Below are positions 1-8,130 of a stretch of DNA of 35,277 nucleotides, one piece after another. The notes under the pieces were generated by a model, which worked only from the letters and a program-made list of their open reading frames with translations, searched no databases and had not been told where the DNA came from. The position numbers and the translations under genes are program-made. The stretch covers positions 1 through 35,277 of the forward strand of contig JAFGFY010000120.1 in the NCBI GenBank assembly GCA_016930795.1, written 5' to 3'. The number at the start of each line of letters is the position of its first letter. Position 1 is the first letter of the stretch. The DNA is from Deltaproteobacteria bacterium (GTDB lineage: Bacteria > Desulfobacterota > DSM-4660 > Desulfatiglandales > HGW-15).

Positions 1-969
1 TTAATTGGGCAGTGATCCGTAAGGAATTTCCTGCCTTCCTAACACTACCTTCCAAGATATGATTAACTCCAAGTTCGCTGGCTATCTCCTGTATCTTTTT
101 ATTTGATCCCTTAAAGGAGAATGATGATGTTTTTGCTATGACAGTTAGATCCGGTATTTGAGCAAGGCTATTCAATATTTCTTCTGAAAGTCCATCAGCA
201 AAGTATTCTTGTTCTGGATCTGAAGATAAGTTGTCAAACGGAAGGACAGCTATGGATTTAGGTGCTTCTTTAATATCGGAAATAAGAGACGTTTGCTCTG
301 GCTCGATGGTTGGACCACGAAGATAGAAGTTAAAGTATAGAACAGCGACTATAGCCAGAATGATAATACCAAGAGAAAGGACTGCTTTTCTTCGCCAAAA
401 GGGAGCCTTAGCTTTTTGCTCTTCTTCATCTACAAGTCGTGTCTCCATTAGTACCTTATAGGCACCGACTGGTTTGGCAATGTTTTTGACCGTCTGTTCA
501 CCGATAAATCTATAACCAAAAGGCAACTTGTTTTCGATATAATCGAAGGCCGTCTTTGAGATGCAAATTCCACCAGGATCTGCGAGAGATTCAAGACGGG
601 CGGCGATATTCACGCCGTCCCCATAAATCCTGTCATCTTCTTCAATGACATCGCCCAGATTGATTCCTATCCGAAACTCCATCCTGCGATTTTCGGGTAA
701 ATTACCATTACGGGTCTGAAGCTCCTTTTGTATGGATACGGCACACTGCACCGCATCGACCACACTCCCAAACTCAGCCAGTAGATTGTCTCCAGGAGAA
801 TCCACAACCCTTCCCCGGTGCTGTGCTTGATCAACGAAAACATTACTCCCTTATAGGTCTCCAGGGTTTTGACGGTGGCTGCCTCGTCCTCGCCCATGAG
901 GCGGCTGTAACCGACAACATCGGCACTGAGTATCGCAGTGAGTTTTCTCTGGAAGGTATCTGTGGTCAT
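1..969 (-). pseudogene. class III adenylate/guanylate cyclase with TolB-like domain, frameshifted and cut by window edge
   Basis: The start at 969 follows a GGGGAG ribosome site and encodes a class III cyclase N-terminus with the metal-binding motif SADVVGYSRLMGEDE. After SLIK the frame breaks. Near 821-826 the sequence carries two extra bases (a duplicated CA on the minus strand); removing them restores HRGRVVDSPGDNLLAEFG and the rest of the catalytic domain (GINLGDVIEEDDRIYGDG, VNIAARLE). The second frame then stays open to base 1. It encodes one transmembrane segment (about 386-325) and then SIAVLPFDNLSSDPEQEYFA, the TolB-like module common after such cyclases; the C-terminus lies outside the window. 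If intact it would make a cyclic nucleotide in the cytoplasm from a membrane-anchored protein. The frameshift may be real decay or a sequencing error. The family call is secure; the pseudogene status is not. Confidence 0.8.
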
Positions 970-1189
970 GGGATCACTCCCCTTGGCATATTGAAGGTAA
1001 AGGACAAAGACAATGGGGGTTAAATTCTGCCCCGTTAAACCTGTGTATAGTGGACCCTGCGAGACAGGGATTAAATCGGATTAAAGGTTGGCTGCAAAGT
1101 TGGTGATATTTTATGGGAATTTAGGATAAATGAATATGGATTGTCAAGACAATCCTGTTTTTCGTCCGAGGAAAAGGCAAAGTATCGCC

Positions 1190-1521
1190 CTAACCAAGAC
1201 ATAAGTTGACAACCCTCACCTCGATCGGTTTCTTCTTACGGGCTCCTGGAGGATAACTCTTTATGGGAGTCGTCTCTTCAAGCCCATCGTATTTACTTAG
1301 GGCTGTTAAACATGATGCTGAAAAGCTTGAGAATACATATTCTCCAGTGCTAATAGACTTCTCACTATTGTGGCAAATTATTACATAGATTCTAGTTCCA
1401 TATCTATTGGTATGTGAGCCAACCAATTGATATTTATATGAAAAACATCCGGGTCATGGTTGGGCATGTCTTTTGCTGTCTTAATGTTTAAATAATAATC
1501 TAAATCTCTATTACCATTGAA
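1190..1521 (-). pseudogene. possible gene remnant joined from two frames
   Basis: I do not recognise a family. Frame one is open from 1521 downward and contains NRDLDYYLNIKTAKDMPNHD. Frame two runs to a stop at 1190 and contains GSHTNRYGTRIYVIICHN and IEVRVVNLCLG. The two meet at a run of five A (1441-1445, plus strand), where gaining one base would join them into one reading frame of about 110 residues. No good start codon or ribosome site is visible, so at best this is a truncated relic; it could also be chance. The 970-1550 gap otherwise shows nothing I can name. Confidence 0.25.
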
Positions 1522-1550
1522 CTAGAGTGATTGAGAGGGGACTCCCAGGT

Positions 1551-1952
1551 ATGAAACTCTACCTTATAGCAAAAAACCATGAAAAGGTTTGGTCTTATGA
1601 CATTAAAGGTGAAACTGTCTCCATTGGACGATCCAGTGAAAACGATATTCAGGTCCAGGATAGGTATGTTTCCCGTCGCCAGCTAGTGTTATGGACAAAA
1701 GAAAACAGGTTTTTCCTAAAGGATTTAGGGAATAGAAACGGTACCACAGTCAATGGTTTTCGAATCCCCCCTCATGCCACTGTTCAAGTTAAAAGAGGAG
1801 ACGTTATCGATATGGGTATGAGCGTATTATATATCGGCGTAATGAGTTCACAGAATCTGTATGCCTTTCTAGAGTCTCTCGATTCCTATCAGCAAGGTGG
1901 AGGTGATACAACTACCATTGTTTTGGATGAGACCATTTATAATTTTGCTTAG
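1551..1952 (+). CDS. FHA-domain protein (first of tandem pair)
   Basis: A 133-residue protein made almost entirely of one forkhead-associated domain, a phosphothreonine-peptide binding fold. The signature is complete: SIGRSSENDIQ, then VSRRQLVL, then LKDLGNRNGTTVNG, where the Arg, Ser and Asn residues contact phosphothreonine. A C-terminal tail of about 35 residues has no recognised motif. I start at ATG 1551, which sits 8-10 bases after GAGAGGGG, rather than at the in-frame GTG at 1527. It lies 41 bases before a second FHA gene and near a cyclase gene on the opposite strand. FHA domains and class III cyclases often co-occur in signalling clusters, but a functional link here is inference. No kinase or phosphatase is nearby. 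Confidence 0.85.
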   Translation: MKLYLIAKNHEKVWSYDIKGETVSIGRSSENDIQVQDRYVSRRQLVLWTKENRFFLKDLGNRNGTTVNGFRIPPHATVQVKRGDVIDMGMSVLYIGVMSSQNLYAFLESLDSYQQGGGDTTTIVLDETIYNFA

Positions 1953-1993
1953 TCATCTCCCGTCTCGCTAAATCTTCTTAGGAGAAGTCTGAA

Positions 1994-2362
1994 ATGAGGT
2001 TTGGAATTGTAGTGAATGATGGAAATGAAATATCGACTTTTGATTTTGAGAATGCCGCTATCTCCATCGGACGGTCCAGTGATAACGACATACAACTCAA
2101 TGACAAGCATGCTTCACGGCATCATTTGATGTTGTGGGGAGAAGAGGATAGGATTTTTGCGAAAGATTTAGGAAGTGAAAACGGGACATATGTCAATGAT
2201 CGTCAAATACCCTCCGGCAAGACGATTGAATTGGAAAAAGGTCATTCCATTCGCACCAATATTCCCACGCCGAACACTGAACAATCAAAAACCTCAATTT
2301 TAGAGGTATTCTCTTTTTTGGTCGGTAAGAGCCTGATCGGTCTGCGTATAGAAAAATCATAG
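1994..2362 (+). CDS. FHA-domain protein (second of tandem pair, divergent C-terminus)
   Basis: A 122-residue FHA protein preceded by TTAGGAGAAG. Its core repeats that of the upstream gene: SIGRSSDNDIQLND, ASRHHLML, AKDLGSENGTYVND, so the pair probably arose by duplication. The phosphothreonine-contact residues are kept. After IELEKGHSI the sequence departs from the first copy, which continues with a last strand (MGMSVLYIG). Here it reads TNIPTPNTEQSKT and the final FHA strand seems to be missing. I checked the other two forward frames after the break and found no continuation, so a simple frameshift does not explain it. The gene ends only 10 bases before the convergent end of selA, with no hairpin between them. 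Confidence 0.75.
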   Translation: MRFGIVVNDGNEISTFDFENAAISIGRSSDNDIQLNDKHASRHHLMLWGEEDRIFAKDLGSENGTYVNDRQIPSGKTIELEKGHSIRTNIPTPNTEQSKTSILEVFSFLVGKSLIGLRIEKS

Positions 2363-2372
2363 AATATCTTTG

Positions 2373-3788
2373 TCACAGGGAGGCGAGGTCTCTTATGGCC
2401 TGTGCCACGATTTTCATTTCTTTTCCCTGGATTGTCCTGAGATCCAGAAGAACCTGATCTTTCTCCACCCTCACGATGATAGGAGGCGTATGGAACCTCA
2501 GCCATTCTTCCATACGGTGGGCGGGAAGCTTTTTGGGGGTAAGGCTCATCATGCGAGTAGGCAGCTCCAGGAGCGGAAAGGCCCCCCCTCCTGCCCGGGA
2601 GATGCCGTCCACCTGGTCGAGTGAGAAATGGGTGTTGGGCAACTTGCCGATCATCTTGGCAAGGCGTTGGCCCTTTGTCTTCAACGAACTATAGGGCTGG
2701 CAGATCATGCGCAGGGTGGGGATTTCTCTTATGGCCGCTTTTTCATCCCTGTAGATTTTGAGGGTCTCCTCCAGGGCCAGCAGTGTGAGTTTGTCTATTC
2801 TTAGCGCCCTGGTGAGTGGATTCTTCTTAATCGATTCTATGAGATCCTTTCTGCCCAGAATAATTCCGGCCTGCGGCCCTCCGAGGAGTTTGTCCCCACT
2901 AAATGTGACAAGATCGACTCCCTGTCTAAGAACATCCTGGACTGTGGGTTCCTTGGGTATACCATATTCTGAAAAATTGATCAGACAACCACTCCCCAGG
3001 TCCTCCATCACCGGAATGCCGTACTTATTCCCGAGTTTGACAAGATCTGAAGCATCGATATCTTGTGTGAACCCGACAATGTGAAAATTGCTCTTATGAA
3101 CGCTCAAGAGAAGGGCTGTATCCGGACCGATGACCTCCTCATAATCCTGAAGATGTGTCTTGTTGGTCGTCCCCACTTCAATCATGACGGCGCCGCTCTT
3201 TCGCATGACGTCCGGGATACGGAATGACCCTCCTATCTCGACCAACTGACCCCGAGAGACAATAACCTCGCGGTCCCTTGCCAGTGTCTCAATAGAAAGG
3301 AGGACGGCTCCCGCATTATTATTCACGACCATGACCCCCTCCGCGGAAGTCAATTCTTTCAGGATGTCTTCCACGTGGGTGTATCGGCTTCCCCTCTCCC
3401 CCTGCTCTATGTCGTATTCAAGGTTGCTGTATCCGCCGGCGATGGGCCCGAACCTCTTCAATACCTTCTCGGCCAGAATGGAACGCCCCAGATTGGTGTG
3501 AACAATGATCCCCGTGGCATTGATCACCGGTCTGAGGCTTGACTGTGCCAGCAGGACGATCCGTTCCACAACCTTTTCCGAAATCGTCTCAATCTTCAGT
3601 AGAGAGGACTCCTTGCTCTCCCCTCCCTCAGCCAGATCTTTTCGGATCTCATCCAAAACTTGGTGTATGGCCCTAAGAACCAGGCTGCGTGGATATTCTG
3701 CCGATGCTTCAATGATCCTCGGGGTATCCAGGAGACGGTCCACGGCAGGTATCTTCTTGAACAACGCCTTTTTGTCTGTGTTTACCAT
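2373..3788 (-). CDS. selA: L-seryl-tRNA(Sec) selenium transferase
   Basis: Converts seryl-tRNA(Sec) to selenocysteinyl-tRNA(Sec) using selenophosphate, in the cytoplasm. At 471 residues it has the normal family length. The N-terminal region begins FKKIPAVDRLL as in other SelA proteins; the core has VINATGIIVHTNLGRS and the PLP-lysine motif TFSGDKLLGGPQAG, with the lysine near residue 298 (Lys295 in E. coli). SVHKSNFHIVGFT is also typical. Its presence implies the organism makes selenoproteins. The usual partner selB is not next to it: on the 3' side are convergent FHA genes, and on the 5' side is tRNA-His. I looked for in-frame TGA read-through among the genes of this window and saw no convincing selenoprotein. 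Confidence 0.96.
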   Translation of the reverse strand: MVNTDKKALFKKIPAVDRLLDTPRIIEASAEYPRSLVLRAIHQVLDEIRKDLAEGGESKESSLLKIETISEKVVERIVLLAQSSLRPVINATGIIVHTNLGRSILAEKVLKRFGPIAGGYSNLEYDIEQGERGSRYTHVEDILKELTSAEGVMVVNNNAGAVLLSIETLARDREVIVSRGQLVEIGGSFRIPDVMRKSGAVMIEVGTTNKTHLQDYEEVIGPDTALLLSVHKSNFHIVGFTQDIDASDLVKLGNKYGIPVMEDLGSGCLINFSEYGIPKEPTVQDVLRQGVDLVTFSGDKLLGGPQAGIILGRKDLIESIKKNPLTRALRIDKLTLLALEETLKIYRDEKAAIREIPTLRMICQPYSSLKTKGQRLAKMIGKLPNTHFSLDQVDGISRAGGGAFPLLELPTRMMSLTPKKLPAHRMEEWLRFHTPPIIVRVEKDQVLLDLRTIQGKEMKIVAQAIRDLASL

Positions 3789-3861
3789 GAGTCGACTATG
3801 ATTACCTTGTTAAGAGTCTTTTAGGGCTTCTTCTCCTCTGGCGTGGCTCCCCCTATCCCAC

Positions 3862-3941
3862 CATTGAAATGAATGGAGTGTTTTGTGGGTGCCGGAACTG
3901 AAAAGAAATCTGAGTGCACTTCTTACAGAGCCATTTCAATG
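3862..3941. repeat. 10-bp inverted repeat enclosing a MITE-end-like relic
   Basis: CATTGAAATG (3862-3871) is perfectly inverted as CATTTCAATG (3932-3941). Between them, 3885-3910 resembles the right end of the element at 7756-7970 (both contain GGAACTGAAAAGA). It lies in the 220-base gap between selA and tRNA-His. This is probably a decayed copy of that element or part of it; no partner end is visible. Confidence 0.35.
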
Positions 3942-3969
3942 ACTTGGCAAGTTAAAATAAAACTTTTTG

Positions 3970-3997
3970 TTGCAAAACAACGAAAACATGATACATT
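3970..3997 (+). promoter_or_regulatory. probable sigma-70 promoter of tRNA-His
   Basis: TTGCAA (3970-3975) and TACATT (3992-3997) are spaced by 16 bases and lie 14 bases before the first base of the tRNA. This is the position expected for a short tRNA leader. TTGTTG at 3967 is an alternative -35. Confidence 0.4.
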
Positions 3998-4011
3998 GGC
4001 AACAAGGGTAT

Positions 4012-4088
4012 GGTGAGTGTAGCTCAGCTGGCAGAGCACTGGGTTGTGGCCCCAGCGGCCGTGGGTTCAAATCCCATCACTCACCCCA
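4012..4088 (+). tRNA. tRNA-His (anticodon GTG)
   Basis: A full cloverleaf is visible. The acceptor stem is GTGAGTG (4013-4019) with CACTCAC (4078-4084). The anticodon stem CTGGG/CCCAG (4039-4043, 4051-4055) holds the loop TTGTGGC with anticodon GTG. The T arm contains GGTTCAAATCC. The base before the acceptor stem is G (4012, G-1) opposite discriminator C (4085), the identity pair of tRNA-His, which makes the assignment secure. CCA is encoded (4086-4088). It stands alone between selA and adk, both on the other strand. Confidence 0.97.
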
Positions 4089-4201
4089 TGTAAAAGAACA
4101 GACATCGGGGGGTCCCGCGCAGAAGTAAGGGCCTTCCGATATTTGTTTTAGACCAGCCTTCAAGAGCTTGTTGACAATTGTCTGTTTCACAGATCCTGCA
4201 G

Positions 4202-4882
4202 CTACCCAAGCTTTGCGATGAGATCTGTGGAGACCTCTTTCACCCCTGGTCTACCATCGAGCTCTATAAGCTTCGGTTCACCACCATTTTTGTTCGAGAG
4301 GTTTTTGTAATAATTTATCGCGGCCATCGTGCCGGTTTCTGTATCATAATATATGTTGTGCCGCTTATCGATGGCCTTCTCATCCTGATCATCGGAGCGG
4401 GTCTTAAGATCTCCTCCGCAAACCCTGCATTTGTCTCCATTCGGTTTAATCGCATCGATAAAGATGTTGTTGGGATGGTTGTTATCATTCACACATAAAC
4501 GCCGGCCCATGATTCGGTTTTTCGCGATTTGCCTGTCGAGGATGATTTCAATGACAATATGAAGGGGAATGCCTTCTTTGTCGAGGGCCTTGTCCAGCTC
4601 TTCAGCCTGAGTCAAATTCCTGGGAAATCCGTCCAGGAGCCACCCGTCTCTGCAATCGTTTTCTTTAAGACGGTCCAGAATCATCGGTATCGTAATGTCG
4701 TCCGGTACCAGTTCGCCCCGGTCTATGTATCCCTTGGCTTTCTTCCCCAACTCCGTTCCCCTTGAGATATTATCCCTGAAGATCACCCCGGTTTCAATGT
4801 GGGGGATGTTGAATTTTTCTTTGACTATGGCGCCTTGAGTGCCTTTTCCACTTCCATTAGGGCCGAAAAAAAGAATATTCAT
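4202..4882 (-). CDS. adk: adenylate kinase, variant P-loop and LID
   Basis: Catalyses AMP + ATP = 2 ADP. The 226-residue protein begins MNILFFGPNGSGKGTQG, a P-loop in which the usual GAPGAGKGT has become GPNGSGKGT. DGFPRNLTQAEEL is the conserved AMP-binding and catalytic segment. The LID region has GRRLC, then CRVCGGDL, giving three cysteines rather than the four of zinc-binding adenylate kinases; whether it binds metal is uncertain. I start at 4882 because AAGGAGACAAGG lies just upstream; the longer in-frame start at 4900 lies upstream of that ribosome site. It is downstream of the apgM-like gene on the same strand but has its own candidate promoter. It converges with tRNA-His. Confidence 0.9.
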   Translation of the reverse strand: MNILFFGPNGSGKGTQGAIVKEKFNIPHIETGVIFRDNISRGTELGKKAKGYIDRGELVPDDITIPMILDRLKENDCRDGWLLDGFPRNLTQAEELDKALDKEGIPLHIVIEIILDRQIAKNRIMGRRLCVNDNNHPNNIFIDAIKPNGDKCRVCGGDLKTRSDDQDEKAIDKRHNIYYDTETGTMAAINYYKNLSNKNGGEPKLIELDGRPGVKEVSTDLIAKLG

Positions 4883-5080
4883 GTCCTTGTCTCCTTGCAT
4901 ACACTTTTTTCATGGTCATCTCTCAGAATGCCGGAATCCTCGTCCCTTTTTCCCGTATTACCCATGAAATTCCGGGTGTTTATGCCTGCAACTCTTTAGA
5001 ATCCCTAGATTTTAACCCAAAGAGGAGTAGAAAACATGGGACCGAGCGGATTCCAAAAAAAGAACATCATTTTGATTGTG

Positions 5081-5109
5081 AAAGTATTTTAAAATTGGAT
5101 GGGTGTCAA
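5081..5109 (-). promoter_or_regulatory. sigma-70 promoter candidate for adk
   Basis: Read on the minus strand, TTGACA (5109-5104) and TACTTT (5086-5081) are separated by 17 bases. The -35 box overlaps the stop codon of the upstream ApgM-like gene. A start near 5074 would give adk a leader of about 190 bases. Confidence 0.5.
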
Positions 5110-6335
5110 TCCCCTGATAAGAAAGAAGGCATCAACTCATGTCCGTTTTCAAAATACAGACCGCTTTTCAGGGCAGACGCCTCTGTGAAAGGAGATTCGG
5201 AGGTAGAAGGAGGGGTAGCTTCTAGCTCCTCTTTTTTCGCCCACGCGAAAGGAGGGGGGTCAACCGTATGGGTCTTTTCGATAATCGGTGTATAATGATC
5301 GCTTACGACCATAATCCGATAGGTTCCATAATGGGCCAATCCCTTCAGAACAATACCGACAACCTGCTTATCAAAGGCCTCAATAGCTTGTATCTTTTCT
5401 TTGGAGTTGCCATGGTGAGAGGCCTCGTCCGGAGCTTCCACATGGAGCAGAACAAAGTCACGGGTCTCCAGGGCCCCCAGGGCGGCCTCCGCTTTTCCTT
5501 TATAATTGGTATCCAGATAGCCCGTGGCGCCCTCCACCGTTATGGGATTGAAACCGGCATAGGTTCCTATCCCCTTGATAAGATCCACGGCACAGACCAC
5601 ACTCCCGGTCAGGCCAAATTTTTCTTCAAAGGGAGGCATTTTCGGGGCTTTCCCCTGACCCCACAGCCAGATGGAGTTTGCTTCATGGAGCCCTTGTTTC
5701 CGTCTTCTTCTGTTTACAGGATGGTCCGTCAGCAGTTCCCAGGAACGCTGAATCAAGTCAGGAATCGGGTCATCCAAAGGGTTTTTCAGATATTGGGACA
5801 TATTCTGATCCAGGACATCATGAGGCGGGATGGTTAGGGCATCCTCAGGCCCATTGTCCCATACGAGAAGGTGGCGGTAGGCCACCCCCGGATAGAGGGT
5901 GATCTCCGGAGTCTCTAAATCCTGTTTTAATGTTTCAATGATTTCCACGGCTTCGCCCGTTGAAATATCCCCTGAGCTATGGCTCTTCATGATGATGTCA
6001 TCATCTGACCTCCAATCCAGGGTTACAAGATTCAGTCTGAAGGCCACATCTTCAGGCTCAAGGGCCACTCCAATACTGGCTGCTTCCAAAGGGGACCGTC
6101 CGGTATGATATACCTGGGGATCATATCCAAGGAGAGAGAGGTTGGCCGTATCACTCCCCGGTTCCATTCCTTCGGGAATGGTTTTTACCCGACCCACTCG
6201 GCAGGCGGCTATACGGTCCATATGGGGTGTTCGGGCGATTTCGAGAGGCGTTTTCCCACCGAGTTCGTCCAACGGATAGTCGGCCATACCATCGCCTACT
6301 AAGAGGACATACTTTGTCTTGTTACGGTCACTCAT
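5106..6335 (-). CDS. ApgM-family (archaeal-type phosphoglycerate mutase-like) protein, probable homoserine kinase
   Basis: A 409-residue member of the alkaline-phosphatase-superfamily ApgM family. Metal-site motifs are visible: LLVGDGMADYPLDEL at the N-terminus, GSDTANLSLLGYDP, LHVEAPDEASHHG and VVSDHYTPIIEKTHTVD near the C-terminus. The family name implies 3-/2-phosphoglycerate interconversion. However, the gene overlaps hom by four bases (ATGA), and no thrB-type homoserine kinase is in the cluster. In deltaproteobacteria, ApgM-like proteins next to hom have been proposed to be the missing homoserine kinase of threonine synthesis, and I favour that reading here. The motifs alone do not separate the two activities. 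Length and both termini look complete. Confidence 0.85.
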   Translation of the reverse strand: MSDRNKTKYVLLVGDGMADYPLDELGGKTPLEIARTPHMDRIAACRVGRVKTIPEGMEPGSDTANLSLLGYDPQVYHTGRSPLEAASIGVALEPEDVAFRLNLVTLDWRSDDDIIMKSHSSGDISTGEAVEIIETLKQDLETPEITLYPGVAYRHLLVWDNGPEDALTIPPHDVLDQNMSQYLKNPLDDPIPDLIQRSWELLTDHPVNRRRRKQGLHEANSIWLWGQGKAPKMPPFEEKFGLTGSVVCAVDLIKGIGTYAGFNPITVEGATGYLDTNYKGKAEAALGALETRDFVLLHVEAPDEASHHGNSKEKIQAIEAFDKQVVGIVLKGLAHYGTYRIMVVSDHYTPIIEKTHTVDPPPFAWAKKEELEATPPSTSESPFTEASALKSGLYFENGHELMPSFLSGD

Positions 6336-7654
6336 TCAGTCGGCCCTTCTTCCCCTTGTTCCACCCGGATCATCATCGTCCTGTCAGTCAACACATCCAG
6401 GTTATCCATCAGTGAGAGGGCCTTTATGACGTCGCTTTCCAGGGCTTCGTGGGTCAGCATAACGATAGGGACCGAGCCTTTGAGATCTCTGCCCTTTTGA
6501 ATCACAGAGGCAATGCTGATCCGATGGTCGCCTAGAATGCCAGATATTTTTGAAAGGACACCGGGCTTATCCACTGCGGAGAATCTGAAGTAATACGCAG
6601 TCCGCAGTTCTTCGATGGGCCGGGCAGACGCTTCTCTCGCCTGAGGGTGAACATGGGCAAGGGGGGGAATCAATTTTTTTATTCCATGCCTGATCTGCCT
6701 GGCCAAGGATATGATGTCAGAGGCTACAGCGCTACCCGTGGGTCTTCTCCCCGCGCCCATCCCGTAATATAGGTTTGGCCCCACAAAGTCGCCTTCCAGA
6801 TAAAGGGCGTTATAGACACCATTTACACTGGCCATGATATGATTCAGAGGAATCATGGCCGGATTGACCCTTGCCTCAAGTCTATTTCCCCTGGTCCTTG
6901 CGACGGCCAGCAATTTGATGCAATAGCCGAACTCTCCGGCAAACCGAATGTCTTCCGGTGTCAATTTATCAATCCCTTCCCGATAGATGCTATTAAAGGT
7001 TATCGGAACGCCCAAGGAAATGGAGACGAGGATGGCCAACTTATGAGCGGCATCCGTGCCATCGACGTCCAATGTGGGAGGGTCCTCGGCATATCCAAGA
7101 GCTATGGCCTCTTCTACGGCTTCCTGATAGGGGAGTCCATCGCCGGTCATCCGCGTCAGGATATAGTTGGACGTCCCATTGAGAATTCCCATCATATTTT
7201 GAATACGATTTGCTGATAACCCTCCCTTAAAAGAACCGATAATGGGGATACCACCGCCCACACTGGCCTCAAAGGCAAGGCTTACGCCATACTCCTCTGC
7301 AGCCTGATAAATTTCATCACCGAATTCAGCCAAGAGGGCCTTATTGGCGGTCACCACGTGTTTGCCATTCTTCATGGCCTTCAAGATATACTCTTTTGCC
7401 TTATCAAGTCCCCCAATGAGCTCTACGACAACATGAATATCAGGGTCTTCGATGATTTCCATCGCCTCTCTGGTCAGAAGGGCGGAATCAACGGAAATTC
7501 CGCGATCCGAATCGATATCCAGATCAGCAATTTTCCTTATAACAACCTCTGAGCCGACCCGGCTGCTGATGATATCACTATTCTTCAACAGGACCTCTAC
7601 CGTGCCCGCTCCAACGGTTCCAAACCCGATTATTCCCACGTTGATGTGTTGCAT
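6332..7654 (-). CDS. hom: homoserine dehydrogenase with C-terminal ACT domain
   Basis: Reduces aspartate semialdehyde to homoserine with NAD(P)H, the branch point to threonine and methionine. The 440-residue protein opens with the Rossmann motif GIIGFGTVGAGTVEVL, has TANKALLAEFG (conserved Lys) and GILNGTSNYILTRM from the catalytic domain. It ends with an ACT domain (about 350-430: FSAVDKPGVLSKISGILGD), which in relatives mediates threonine feedback inhibition. Its stop codon overlaps the start of the ApgM-like gene, so translation is likely coupled. The aminotransferase gene upstream is on the same strand but separated by 476 bases of inserted repeat DNA, so hom may now need its own promoter. 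Confidence 0.96.
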   Translation of the reverse strand: MQHINVGIIGFGTVGAGTVEVLLKNSDIISSRVGSEVVIRKIADLDIDSDRGISVDSALLTREAMEIIEDPDIHVVVELIGGLDKAKEYILKAMKNGKHVVTANKALLAEFGDEIYQAAEEYGVSLAFEASVGGGIPIIGSFKGGLSANRIQNMMGILNGTSNYILTRMTGDGLPYQEAVEEAIALGYAEDPPTLDVDGTDAAHKLAILVSISLGVPITFNSIYREGIDKLTPEDIRFAGEFGYCIKLLAVARTRGNRLEARVNPAMIPLNHIMASVNGVYNALYLEGDFVGPNLYYGMGAGRRPTGSAVASDIISLARQIRHGIKKLIPPLAHVHPQAREASARPIEELRTAYYFRFSAVDKPGVLSKISGILGDHRISIASVIQKGRDLKGSVPIVMLTHEALESDVIKALSLMDNLDVLTDRTMMIRVEQGEEGPTE

Positions 7655-7702
7655 GGCATCCTCTCATCCCTATGGTTAACTCGTACTATTTAGTCGATCC
7701 AG

Positions 7703-8024
7703 TGTCGTGTCTCAGAAATACCTTCCATCATTTTAGCAAGCTCTATTACACGTTAGGGGTATGGGGGTCTCTTTTCAGTTTCACCACCATCTATTCAGAG
7801 GTCGTGGAACGGCACCATAATTTTGCATATTATGAAGCAGCCCCATGAACAATGTACCCACAGCGACGGGCATTCCTTGTGCCTGTCCACCGAACGCTGT
7901 CCTCTTTGGGGGCGGTAACAGGCTTGGGCGTATTTTGGGTGGTGGAACTGAAAAGAGACCCCCATGCCCCCGTTGAATCTGTGCAGCAGGTACTTATAAT
8001 TCAAGTTAATTCTGAGACACGACA
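7703..8024. mobile_element. outer MITE-like element, split by a nested element
   Basis: TGTCGTGTCTCAGAA (7703-7717) and its exact inverse (8010-8024) form 15-bp terminal inverted repeats. With the inner insertion removed the element would be about 103 bp with no coding capacity. A 26-base stretch at its right end (7999-8024) recurs with one mismatch at 15183-15208, which supports a mobile origin. No target duplication is visible around the outer ends. The open frame on the minus strand across this region is probably not a gene. Confidence 0.65.
7756..7970. mobile_element. inner MITE, 215 bp, inserted in the outer element
   Basis: The 33-base ends at 7756-7788 and 7938-7970 are inverted copies with two mismatches; each includes GGGGTCTCTTTTCAGTT or its close match. 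CGTTA (7751-7755) and CGTTG (7971-7975) flank it directly, four of five bases identical, as expected of a slightly eroded 5-bp target duplication. No reading frame of note lies inside. It sits between the aminotransferase gene and hom and interrupts an otherwise compact gene cluster. Confidence 0.75.
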
Positions 8025-8130
8025 TTAGGTTGTTAGAATAAAACTCTTGCCGGTATCCAGAATCACTCTACAAAAGCGATCATTCGAGACCTATCCTTAT
8101 ATGCAGTTACGGACTTATAATCAGGATATC

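Noticed and set aside
5268-5837. 189-residue plus-strand frame
   Set aside because: It is opposite the conserved ApgM-like gene; its sequence is the antisense of known motifs.
7795-8025. 76-residue minus-strand frame across the nested elements
   Set aside because: It runs through both sets of inverted repeats, has no ribosome site and no recognisable motif.
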